NCBI RefSeq assembly: GCF_037963835.1
Contig: NZ_CP150145.1
Span: forward strand, 1,798,001 to 1,862,000
Source: Paenibacillus sp. FSL H8-0332
GTDB taxonomy: Bacteria; Bacillota; Bacilli; Paenibacillales; Paenibacillaceae
Length of the DNA stretch: 64,000 bases
Direction: 5' to 3'
Both the position numbers and the translations under genes were made by a program. Below are positions 56,034 through 64,000 of the stretch, one piece after another (position 1 is the first letter of the stretch; the number at the start of each line of letters is the position of its first letter). The notes under the pieces are model-generated. The model saw only the letters and a list, made by a program, of their open reading frames with translations, made no database searches and was not told where the DNA came from.

Positions 56034-57062
56034 TTGCGCAGATATGCTGTTATATTCATGATTCTGCTCTTGCTGGTCCCGGCTGCGGGTGTAAGCGCCC
56101 AAGGGGCTGCTTCGCAGGAGGAGATTCGCCTTACGTTTGCCGGGGATATTCTGCTGGACGGCTTTGTCGGCGACCAGATTGCCAAGTATGGCGTAGATTT
56201 CCCGTTCGCTAAGGTAGCACCTGTGCTGCAGAAGGCCGATCTTGCTTTTGCCAATCTGGAGACTCCGGTCTCGGTGCGCGGGGCTGCGGCCAGCAAGACA
56301 TTCGCCTTCCGCTCCAAGCCGGCGGCACTCGCGGGATTAAGTACAGCGGGGATCGACGGCGTGACCGTCGCCAATAATCATATTCTCGATTACGGCAGAA
56401 CCGCGATGCTGGACACGCTGGTCCATCTGGATAAGAACAACATTGGGCACACCGGTGCAGGTGCTAATATCGATGAAGCCTTCAAACCGTATGTTAAGAC
56501 CGTCAAGGGCAAGCGGATCGCGGTTCTTGGAACAAGCCGTGTACTGTCTGCCCCCTCCTGGTATGCAGGCAAGAACAGCCCGGGTGCAGCCTCCGCCTAT
56601 ACGGCAGAGCCGCTGCTGAGTGCGATTAAGAAGTCTGCCAAGGATAATGATTATACGGTTGTATATATTCACTGGAATCAGGAATTCAAGGATTACCCGG
56701 AGGCGTATGCGCGGAAGCTGGCCAAGCAGATGATCGACAGCGGAGCGGATATCATCCTTGGCGCGCACAGTCATTGTCTGATGGGTATTGAATATTACAA
56801 GCATAAGCCGATCTATTATTCACTGGGCAATTTTGTGTTCAACCGTTCTACACGGGGCGGAGACAAGACCCTGCATTCCATGCTGGTTAACTTCACCATC
56901 AACCCTTCTGGGGTAACCAGCAGTATCACTCCGGTCAAAATCATTGGCGGCCAGCCGAATTTCATGGGGGAAGCCTACAATAAAGAGACCATCCAGAAGC
57001 TGAACCAGCTCTCCTTCAATGCGAAGGTTGCAGCGGGCGGGGCAGTCAGCGAGAAGCAGTGA
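56034..57062 (+). CDS. CapA-family (PgsA-like) exported metallophosphatase-fold protein
   Basis: 342 residues with a signal peptide (about 1-24, ending V-S-A-Q-G). The CapA fold shows F-A-G-D-I-L-L-D-G, N-L-E-T-P-V, V-A-N-N-H-I-L-D-Y-G, I-H-W-N-Q-E and G-A-H-S-H. CapA/PgsA proteins act in poly-gamma-glutamate synthesis or anchoring, but many lone homologs have no such role; no pgsBC genes are nearby. TTG start is supported by AAAAGGAG 10 nt before. Confidence 0.88.
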   Translation: MRRYAVIFMILLLLVPAAGVSAQGAASQEEIRLTFAGDILLDGFVGDQIAKYGVDFPFAKVAPVLQKADLAFANLETPVSVRGAAASKTFAFRSKPAALAGLSTAGIDGVTVANNHILDYGRTAMLDTLVHLDKNNIGHTGAGANIDEAFKPYVKTVKGKRIAVLGTSRVLSAPSWYAGKNSPGAASAYTAEPLLSAIKKSAKDNDYTVVYIHWNQEFKDYPEAYARKLAKQMIDSGADIILGAHSHCLMGIEYYKHKPIYYSLGNFVFNRSTRGGDKTLHSMLVNFTINPSGVTSSITPVKIIGGQPNFMGEAYNKETIQKLNQLSFNAKVAAGGAVSEKQ

Positions 57063-57274
57063 AATAAGCCGTATGAAGCCGCCTGTAGGAAATAGTTCGT
57101 ACGAAGTCATGTCTTACAAGCCCGGGGAGCTGCTTCCTAATCCTCCCTGGGCTATTTGGCATGTTCCCGGTATTATTCATTTTGTGCTATTCATTCTTAG
57201 CATTGTGCTAACCGCGCGGTGTGAATCTACACTACAATATGAATATTAGTTCTGCCAAGGAGGATGACACATAA

Positions 57275-59653
57275 GTGGGAACGGAAATGGCAAGAAGCAA
57301 AGTGAATTTTGACAGGGACTGGGGCTTTTATCAAGGGGAGCTTCATATTCCTTATGCAGTTAAGGGTGGAATGACCGGCGGGATTACAGATACGGACACT
57401 CTTAGGGAGGGGGAGTGGCTGGATATCGCTTACCATGATAAAGGAATGAGTGAGCAGCAGCTGGAATGGACGGAAGTTAGCCTGCCGCATGACTGGTGTG
57501 TGGAGCAGGAGTATGTCCGGGATGAGGGATTAGGCTCAAGGGACGGCAGCCATGGATATCTGCCCGGCGGGACGGGCTTCTACCGCAAAACCTTCGCGCT
57601 TCCGGCAGATGCTGACGGGTCCAAGTGGAATATCCGCTTCGACGGGGTATCAGGCACAAGCACAGTCTGGGTCAACGGGCATCTGATCGGCTCGCATCAG
57701 GGCGGTTATATCGGGTACAGTTATGATCTGACAGATGTGCTCCGCTATGGTGAGGAGGGCATGAATGTCATACTCGTCAAGGTGGATGCTACAGAATGTG
57801 AGGGCTGGTGGTATGAAGGCTGCGGCATTTACCGGCATGTCTGGCTGGAGTCCACGGACTGCCTGCATGTGGCTGAATACGGCACTTACATTACGACACC
57901 GGAGGTGGCAAAAGAACAGGCATCCGTTCATCTCTCTACCCGTATCCGCAATGATTATACCGAAGGAAAGCAGATATCTCTGCACACGGTTATCTATGAT
58001 GCGGATGGAATACAGGTCGGTGAGGGGACGGCGGAGGCTTATGCAGACTGGTATGCGGAAGTAGAGCTGGAGCAGAGCTTCTGCGTGGAGCAGCCGAATC
58101 TCTGGAGCCCTGAATCTCCTTATCTGTATAAGGCGGAGTCGGTCATTAGGGTTGCCGGACAAAAGCTTGACCGGTATGAGACCGTGTTCGGCATCCGCAG
58201 CATCCGTTTCGACTCCAAGGAAGGGTTCTTCCTGAACGGGGAACCGCTGCTGATCAAGGGGACCTGCAATCACCAGGATTTCGCCGGGGTCGGCGTAGCG
58301 CTGCCTGATAGCCTCATTGAATATAAGCTGAAGCTGCTGCAGGAGATGGGCTCCAATGCCTACCGCAGCGCGCATCATCCGCCAACGCCTGAACTGCTGG
58401 ATATCTGTGACCGGATTGGCATGCTGGTGATGGATGAGAACCGTAAGCTGGACAGCAGCCCGAACGGCCTGAGCCAGCTGTCGCGGATGCTCTACCGTGA
58501 CCGCAACCATCCGTGCGTAATCATCTGGAGCCTGGAGAACGAAGAGGTGCTTGAAGGCACCTTGACGGGCGCCCGGGTACTGAAGACACTGGCAGACTGG
58601 ACGCGCCGTATTGATCCGACCCGTCCGACTTGTGCAGCGATGAACCATGGCTGGCATGAGAATGGCTATAATGACGCTGTCGAGATTACAGGTTATAATT
58701 ACGGGCACAGACAAGACGTAAGCATTGACCTCCATGATCATGAGCGATACCCGGACCGCCTAATGATCGGCAGTGAATGTGCCAGTTATACCGCTACGCG
58801 GGGCATCTATGAGGATGATCCGGTCAAGGGCTATTGCTCTGAATACGGCACGAACATTCCTTCATGGGGCTGTACCCCGCAGCAGGCATGGAGCGATCTG
58901 GTGCAGTACCGCTTCCTGACCGGCGTGTTCATGTGGACAGGCTTCGATTACCGGGGAGAGCCAACTCCCCATCTCTGGCCGTGCATCAATTCGCATTTCG
59001 GGCTGATGGACACCTGCGGCTTCCCGAAGGACAGCTACTACTATATGCAGTCTGTCTGGAGGGAGGAGCCGATGGTCCATGTGCTTCCGCACTGGAACTG
59101 GCCCGGTTCTGAGGGCAAGCCGGTGGAGGTGCGGGTGTTCGCAAATACCGATACCGTTGAGCTGAGTCTGAACGGCAGAAGTCTGGGTGAGCAGCAGGTG
59201 GATACGAACGGGTATTTGTCGTGGGAGGTTCTCTATGAACCCGGTGAGCTGCAAGCCGCCGGCAAACGGGGCGGCCATGTTATCGCCGAGAAGACTGTGG
59301 TCACCGCCGGTCAGCCGTACCAGATCGCCTTGTTCCCGGACCGGCTGGAGGCGCAGGCGGACGGCTCGGATACGATTCCGGTTCGCGTAGCCGTGCTGGA
59401 CAAGCAGGGCTACGTTGTTCCGGCGGCGGATCACGAGATCCGCTTTGAAGTGACGGGAGCGGGGGCGCTGCTCGGGGTTGGCAACGGCAATCCAAGCAGC
59501 CATGAGCCGGATAAGTCGGTGCTGCGGCGTGCTTTTAACGGATGGTGTCTGGCGCTGATTCAGACTTCTGCCGCAGCGGGCGCCATTCAGGTTCGGGCTG
59601 TAGCTCCAGGGCTTGCGTCTGCGGAAGTGGTGCTGCAGTCCGTTTCGGAATAG
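57275..59653 (+). CDS. Glycoside hydrolase family 2 (beta-galactosidase-like)
   Basis: 792 residues, cytosolic. Order: sugar-binding domain (about 1-190), Ig-like domain, TIM barrel (about 300-590), then Ig-like domains that close the protein. The acid/base glutamate is in W-S-L-E-N-E-E (E423) and the nucleophile in G-S-E-C-A-S (E501). R-D-R-N-H-P precedes the acid/base motif. It may act on beta-galactosides or beta-glucuronides; the sequence alone does not settle it. GTG start after AAGGAGGATG. YesM/YesN genes follow. Confidence 0.88.
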   Translation: MGTEMARSKVNFDRDWGFYQGELHIPYAVKGGMTGGITDTDTLREGEWLDIAYHDKGMSEQQLEWTEVSLPHDWCVEQEYVRDEGLGSRDGSHGYLPGGTGFYRKTFALPADADGSKWNIRFDGVSGTSTVWVNGHLIGSHQGGYIGYSYDLTDVLRYGEEGMNVILVKVDATECEGWWYEGCGIYRHVWLESTDCLHVAEYGTYITTPEVAKEQASVHLSTRIRNDYTEGKQISLHTVIYDADGIQVGEGTAEAYADWYAEVELEQSFCVEQPNLWSPESPYLYKAESVIRVAGQKLDRYETVFGIRSIRFDSKEGFFLNGEPLLIKGTCNHQDFAGVGVALPDSLIEYKLKLLQEMGSNAYRSAHHPPTPELLDICDRIGMLVMDENRKLDSSPNGLSQLSRMLYRDRNHPCVIIWSLENEEVLEGTLTGARVLKTLADWTRRIDPTRPTCAAMNHGWHENGYNDAVEITGYNYGHRQDVSIDLHDHERYPDRLMIGSECASYTATRGIYEDDPVKGYCSEYGTNIPSWGCTPQQAWSDLVQYRFLTGVFMWTGFDYRGEPTPHLWPCINSHFGLMDTCGFPKDSYYYMQSVWREEPMVHVLPHWNWPGSEGKPVEVRVFANTDTVELSLNGRSLGEQQVDTNGYLSWEVLYEPGELQAAGKRGGHVIAEKTVVTAGQPYQIALFPDRLEAQADGSDTIPVRVAVLDKQGYVVPAADHEIRFEVTGAGALLGVGNGNPSSHEPDKSVLRRAFNGWCLALIQTSAAAGAIQVRAVAPGLASAEVVLQSVSE

Positions 59654-59692
59654 AATAGCTATAACGAATTCCATGCAGAGGATGTCCAGCGA

Positions 59693-61414
59693 ATGATGCC
59701 CAAGCTTAAGAAGTACATGCCGTTCACCTATAAAATGATGATTCCTTATCTGCTGCTGGTTCTCCTCACGGATGTGTTCATCGGCTATATCTCGTATTCC
59801 ATGCTGACTGATTCCCGGACAGAGATGGCCGAGTCCAACATCCGCACAGGCATGGAGCAGTCGAGGAACAATATCCGCTATCAGATGGATGAAATTCAGC
59901 GGATGTCGGACAACCTGTTCGGCAGCCAGCCGTTCCAGCGTGCGCTTGAGATGAAGGGGACACCGTTTGAGATTTATCTGACGATGCTTGACCAAATTGT
60001 CCCCCAGATTACCGCGCCGCTGCAGCTGTTCGGGAATAAGATCCGCTTCATACTCTACACCCCGAACCCTGATCTGAACATTGTGTCCGGGGATAATCTG
60101 GATGATCCGATCATTGTCAGTGACTACTATATTCTGCCCCTGGACGATATTACAGGCAGCGGGTGGTACCGGTCGCTGAAGGATTCCAAGCGTGATAATT
60201 TGTGGCTGCAGATTGATACAGACCAGAAGCTGGGCAACCTCTCACATGTACGCAGACTCGTCAACTTCAGTGATTACAAGTCGCTGATCGGTTATGTGCG
60301 GATTACGGTATCGCTGGAGGACCTGTTCGGCGGCTTCGATACCTTCCCGCTGGAGGAAGGCATTACGCTGCGGCTGGTGGAGGAGACTACGGGGGATATT
60401 CTATTCCAGCGGGGTCCTGCCAATAATAGCAGCGGACAGGAGAATTTCCTCAGGCTGCAGGAACAGATTCCGGGCAGTAACTTCATAATTGAAGCGATGG
60501 TACCGCATAAATATCTGACCCAGGATGCCGGCCGGCTGCGCAGGGTGATTATTGCTGTCTGTAGTCTTAGCTTCCTGGTCATGACTTTGATCGGTTATGT
60601 GGTGGCACGGATATCGGGACGCAAAATGAGCCGGATCGTAGGCCTGGTGCGCTCCTTCCAGGACGGGAACTTCCAGAAGCGTATCCGCTTCTCCGGCAAT
60701 GATGAATTCGTGCAGATCGCGGATTCCTTCAATGATATGGCCTCCAATATCCAGGGGCTGATCAACAGCGTGTACGTGCAGGGAATTCAGAAGAAGCAGG
60801 CGGAGCTGGAGGCCCTGCAGGCACAGATCAATCCGCATTTTCTATATAATACGCTCTCTACGATCAGCAGCCTGGCTAATCTCGGGGAGATCGGCAAAGT
60901 CACGGAGATGGTCCAGGGGTTGTCCCGGTTCTACCGGCTGACGCTCAATCAGGGCAATGTCTATATTGAACTGGAGAAGGAGCTAGACCAGGTGGCTACG
61001 TACTTGGAGATCCAGCGGGTCAAATATGCGGACGCCTTCACGCTGCACGTGGATGTGGACGAGGAGATCATGCATATGCAGGTGATTAAGCTTCTGCTGC
61101 AGCCTTTTGTGGAGAATATATTCAAGCACGCCTGGTTCGGTGAGACCATTGCCATCCGGCTGACCGGCAAGCGTGTGGGGGACAATATTGAACTCAAGGT
61201 AATTGATAACGGGATTGGCATGCGTCCCGAGGTGGTCAAGCGTATGATGCAGGGGCCGAGCCAGTCGGGCGGTTACGGTGTGAAAAATGTGAATGAGCGG
61301 ATCAAGCTCAGATACGGTGATGCGTACGGGGTGACGATTGCCAGCTTCTACGGTGGCGGTACAACCGTGCGGCTGCTGCTCCCTGCCGGGCTTCAGGGTC
61401 ACGAGGAGCTGTAA
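59693..61414 (+). CDS. YesM-type sensor histidine kinase
   Basis: 573 residues. A membrane segment at about 14-38, a large outside sensor domain (about 40-275), a second membrane segment (about 282-305), and HAMP. The histidine kinase motif Q-I-N-P-H-F-L-Y-N-T-L has the phospho-acceptor at about H382. The ATPase domain carries N-G-I-G-M and G-Y-G-V-K-N-V-N-E-R. It senses an outside sugar or a binding protein and signals to the next gene. ATG at 59693 or 59696; the ribosome site is weak (AGAGGA). Confidence 0.92.
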   Translation: MMPKLKKYMPFTYKMMIPYLLLVLLTDVFIGYISYSMLTDSRTEMAESNIRTGMEQSRNNIRYQMDEIQRMSDNLFGSQPFQRALEMKGTPFEIYLTMLDQIVPQITAPLQLFGNKIRFILYTPNPDLNIVSGDNLDDPIIVSDYYILPLDDITGSGWYRSLKDSKRDNLWLQIDTDQKLGNLSHVRRLVNFSDYKSLIGYVRITVSLEDLFGGFDTFPLEEGITLRLVEETTGDILFQRGPANNSSGQENFLRLQEQIPGSNFIIEAMVPHKYLTQDAGRLRRVIIAVCSLSFLVMTLIGYVVARISGRKMSRIVGLVRSFQDGNFQKRIRFSGNDEFVQIADSFNDMASNIQGLINSVYVQGIQKKQAELEALQAQINPHFLYNTLSTISSLANLGEIGKVTEMVQGLSRFYRLTLNQGNVYIELEKELDQVATYLEIQRVKYADAFTLHVDVDEEIMHMQVIKLLLQPFVENIFKHAWFGETIAIRLTGKRVGDNIELKVIDNGIGMRPEVVKRMMQGPSQSGGYGVKNVNERIKLRYGDAYGVTIASFYGGGTTVRLLLPAGLQGHEEL

Positions 61415-61483
61415 GACAGGCGCCATAATTCGAATGGCTGAGCGTCATAGGGTCATGTACACATACAGGAGGACAAGATTGCG

Positions 61484-63043
61484 ATGAGTATCAATGTATT
61501 ACTGGTTGACGATGAAGCGATCGATCTGGAGTGGCTGCGGCGCAGAGTGCTGGCCAGCCCGCTGGATCTGGCAGTGGTAGGGACGGCGAACAGCGGCTTC
61601 AATGCGCTTAAGATCATGGAACAGGAACGGGTGGATATCATCCTGTCCGATATACGGATGCCTATTATGACGGGTACAGAATTCGCGCGGCGGGCTAAGG
61701 TCATTCATCCGAAGGTCAAAATTGTCTTCATCAGCGGCCACGAGGATTTCAGCTATGCCAAGGAAGCGATTGAGATCAATGCCTCCGGCTATTTATTGAA
61801 ACCTGTGGAAGACAAGGATCTCTACGACATGCTGGAATCCCTGTCTGCCGCTCTGGAGCAGGAACGGGAACAGAGCCGATCCTTCACCGAAGCGCTATCC
61901 CTGGTGAATAAGGAGCTGATTCTGCGCTGGTTCGAGGATACATCGCCTGAACCGGCAGAGCCGCATCTGCGCAGCGCCCTGAATCCGCTGCTCATGAAGG
62001 GAGCGGCCGCAGCGATTATCGAGATCGATGATCTGGAATGGAAAATGCGCGACCTGTCCGAGGAGGATGCACGTGTCAAGACGCGGCAGATGGCCGGACT
62101 GATCAGAGCCTTCGTGGAGAGCACCAAGCTGGGAACCCTGATTCCCGTCCATCATCACCGGTTCGTGATTCTGTGCAGCCATCCCTCGGATAGCTTCCTC
62201 AGTCTGCTGGATGAGCTGATTAAACAGATGGCCGGGAGCTCTCCCTGCACCTTAACCATCGGGGTCGGGCGTTACGCCCAGGATGAAGCGGGGCTGCATG
62301 AATCTTACCAGCAGGCAACGGCCGCACTCAGCGCGAAGTGGCTGCTCGGGAAGAACCGGCTGATCCGTGATAACCTGGAGTCTTCCCCGCGCGGTACGCC
62401 GGGGGCCCGGATCGAACAGACGGTTGTGCAGCTGCTGGAAGCGATCATCCAGTACGATCTGGTGGCGATTGACGATCATCTGCTGGAGCTGTTCACGAAT
62501 GCCGGCAAGAAGGACGTCTATGAGCTGATTATCCGTATTACCTCCAAGCTGCATGCTGATCTTCAGCAGCAGAATGAGAATCTGTATGAGCTGCTCCAGT
62601 GGGAGTCCCATCAGCCGGACATCCTGTTCCAGTTCGAGACGATTCATGATATTCTGTCGTGGATGAGACGGAGATTCTTCGAGCTGTCGGAGCTGCTGTA
62701 CGTGAAGCGGCAGCGGCAGAAGCGCAAGCTGATCGACGAGATTATGAATTATGTGGAGGAGAATCTGGAGAAGAAGATCACGCTGAAGGAGGTAGCCGCC
62801 CACTTCGACTTCACCCCGAACTACCTGGGCTTCTTGTTCAAGGAAGAATACGGTGTTCCCTTCAGCGAGTACGTCAACGAGCGCAAGACGGGCAGAGTGT
62901 TCGAGCTGCTAAGTGATCCGACGCTTAAGATCTATGAGATTGCCGAACGGATGGGCTATAAGAATATTATCTATTTCAACCGGCAGTTCAAGCAGATCAC
63001 AGGCATGACACCGGGGGAATACCGCAAGAAACAGAAAATCTAA
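61484..63043 (+). CDS. YesN-type response regulator with AraC domain
   Basis: 519 residues. Receiver domain 1-120 with acidic pocket V-D-D-E and the phospho-aspartate D56 in I-L-S-D-I-R-M-P, and K in L-L-K-P. A long middle region follows. A C-terminal AraC helix-turn-helix pair carries I-T-L-K-E-V-A-A-H-F-D-F-T-P-N-Y-L and I-Y-E-I-A-E-R-M-G-Y. It should activate the adjacent ABC transporter and perhaps the GH2 gene. ACAGGAGGAC precedes the ATG. A strong terminator follows. Confidence 0.93.
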   Translation: MSINVLLVDDEAIDLEWLRRRVLASPLDLAVVGTANSGFNALKIMEQERVDIILSDIRMPIMTGTEFARRAKVIHPKVKIVFISGHEDFSYAKEAIEINASGYLLKPVEDKDLYDMLESLSAALEQEREQSRSFTEALSLVNKELILRWFEDTSPEPAEPHLRSALNPLLMKGAAAAIIEIDDLEWKMRDLSEEDARVKTRQMAGLIRAFVESTKLGTLIPVHHHRFVILCSHPSDSFLSLLDELIKQMAGSSPCTLTIGVGRYAQDEAGLHESYQQATAALSAKWLLGKNRLIRDNLESSPRGTPGARIEQTVVQLLEAIIQYDLVAIDDHLLELFTNAGKKDVYELIIRITSKLHADLQQQNENLYELLQWESHQPDILFQFETIHDILSWMRRRFFELSELLYVKRQRQKRKLIDEIMNYVEENLEKKITLKEVAAHFDFTPNYLGFLFKEEYGVPFSEYVNERKTGRVFELLSDPTLKIYEIAERMGYKNIIYFNRQFKQITGMTPGEYRKKQKI

Positions 63044-63056
63044 GTTGAAGATTACC

Positions 63057-63103
63057 AAACGTTGCCAGTCCTGATTTCCAAATCAGAGGCAACGTTTTTT
63101 GTG
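63057..63103 (+). terminator. Terminator after the YesMN pair
   Basis: AAACGTTGCC (63057-63066) pairs with GGCAACGTTT (63088-63097); inner CTGATTT/AAATCAG; followed by T. Confidence 0.88.
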
Positions 63104-63236
63104 TTTTTGGAAAGCATATATTTTAAACCGATCGTTGAAAAAGTATTACTTTTAGTTGATAGCCCTAATCCACACCGGAAGAACGCTTATTTATAATAAG
63201 GCTATAGAGAAATGGGAATGGGAAAGGGGATTCAAG

Positions 63237-64000
63237 ATGAAACAGAAACAACACGGATTCTGGGACGATGTCAAGAAATACAGATCCTTGCTTCTTATGC
63301 TGACACCGGCTGTATTGTTCTTTCTGCTCTTTGCTTATCTGCCTATGTCGGGTATTGTGCTGGCATTTAAGCAATTTGATTATACTGGCGGGGTATTCGG
63401 CAGTCCGTGGAACGGACTGGATAACTTCAAATTCTTCATTGATTCCGGTGACGCCTGGCGCGTAACCCGAAATACAGCGTTATATAACATCGCATTCATC
63501 GTTGTGAACAACGGGCTTCAGATCTTTGCAGCGATCCTGCTGTTCGAGGTAGCGGGCAAATGGTTCCGCAAGCTGACCCAAACGGTATTGTTCCTGCCTT
63601 ATTTCATTTCCTGGGTTGTAGTTGGAGCCATTGCGTACAACCTGTTCAACTTCGATGTAGGTACCGTTAACGTATTGCTGAAGGGACTCGGTATGCAGCC
63701 GGTGGATATCTATAATACGGCAGCCTACTGGCCGTTTATCCTGGTCATTGTCTCCGCCTGGAAGACACTGGGCTACGGAACGATCATGTATCTGGCCGCG
63801 ATTACCAGCATTGACACCGAGATGTACGAAGCCGCCGAAATTGACGGCGCGAATATTTTCCAGCGCATTATGAAAATTACGATTCCGAACCTGATGCCGA
63901 CTGTCATCATTCTGGTGCTGCTGGCGATCGGTAATATCTTCCGCGGAGACTTCGGGATGTTCTACAATATGGTCGGCAACAACGGCCTGCTGTTCTCATC
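63237..64000 (+). CDS. Sugar ABC transporter permease (LplB-like), 3' end outside window
   Basis: At least 254 residues, open to the window end. It starts M-K-Q-K-Q-H-G-F-W-D-D-V, followed by a membrane segment L-L-M-L-T-P-A-V-L-F-F-L-L-F. The EAA loop is Y-E-A-A-E-I-D-G-A-N-I-F-Q-R-I, which binds the ATPase. It belongs to the LplB/YtcP group that transports oligosaccharides, often under YesMN control. GGAAAGGGG precedes the ATG. The second permease and the binding protein are expected just beyond the window. Confidence 0.9.
   Translation, partial: MKQKQHGFWDDVKKYRSLLLMLTPAVLFFLLFAYLPMSGIVLAFKQFDYTGGVFGSPWNGLDNFKFFIDSGDAWRVTRNTALYNIAFIVVNNGLQIFAAILLFEVAGKWFRKLTQTVLFLPYFISWVVVGAIAYNLFNFDVGTVNVLLKGLGMQPVDIYNTAAYWPFILVIVSAWKTLGYGTIMYLAAITSIDTEMYEAAEIDGANIFQRIMKITIPNLMPTVIILVLLAIGNIFRGDFGMFYNMVGNNGLLFS

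Noticed and set aside
57650..58741. 363-codon minus-strand frame inside the GH2 gene
   Set aside because: Antisense to a gene with clear catalytic motifs; protein composition is not gene-like.
58862..59995. 377-codon minus-strand frame at the end of GH2 and start of YesM
   Set aside because: Runs across two confirmed genes and their junction; no start signal.

Overview
The window looks like the chromosome of an endospore-forming Bacillota, most likely a Paenibacillus. Supporting signs are a sufCDSUB operon in the Bacillus order, a cotJABC spore-coat operon, an S-layer (SLH) anchored exoprotein, a YesM/YesN two-component pair beside sugar transport genes, LicT/BglP-type PTS control, AGGAGG-like ribosome sites and frequent TTG/GTG starts. 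Most genes are of balanced GC. The stretch from about 40,975 to 46,700 is visibly AT-rich and looks acquired.

Layout. 1-6,640: the end of a secreted repeat protein, small conserved genes (DUF4190-like, DUF423, DUF1805), a Dps protein, and a MarR regulator divergent from a doubled nitroreductase-like protein. 6,669-12,074: the SUF iron-sulfur assembly operon, with a strong sigma-A promoter that overlaps a Fur-like sequence. 12,240-16,110: a heterodimeric ABC exporter pair behind a leader with an 8-codon peptide and hairpins. 16,449-19,672: licT-bglP, with a cre-like site and two RAT/terminator switches. 19,700-28,985: two HD-GYP proteins (one missing the histidine of its HD pair), a lone MoaD, a 5'-nucleotidase, UppP, a YfkAB-type radical SAM protein, a CorC/HlyC-type membrane protein and cotJABC. 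29,081-38,929: two copies of an Rpn-family nuclease gene, the second wrecked by a deletion. They bracket a four-gene acetone pathway (thiolase, acetoacetate decarboxylase, two CoA-transferase subunits) and a 1437-residue SLH metallophosphatase.

39,014-46,680 is the most unusual part. It is a decayed polymorphic-toxin locus: broken MerR and SDR genes, a 5'-truncated and frameshifted toxin body ending in an EndoU-like RNase tip, an immunity gene whose reading frame depends on a run of nine A, and then an array of small immunity-like genes in several paralogous families with fragments of others and one detached toxin tip. A group II intron (47,354 to about 49,279) sits directly behind the terminator of the next gene.

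49,474-64,000 returns to ordinary chromosome: a YmcC-like membrane protein, a TetR regulator that may be read from a leaderless mRNA, a divergent TetR/oxidoreductase pair with palindromic operator candidates, an aldo/keto reductase, an epimerase-like protein, a methyltransferase, DUF1877 and CapA-like proteins. It ends with a GH2 glycosidase, a YesM/YesN pair and the start of a sugar ABC permease, together a probable oligosaccharide-use locus.

All functional calls come from reading the translated sequence and recalling families. No database search was run.
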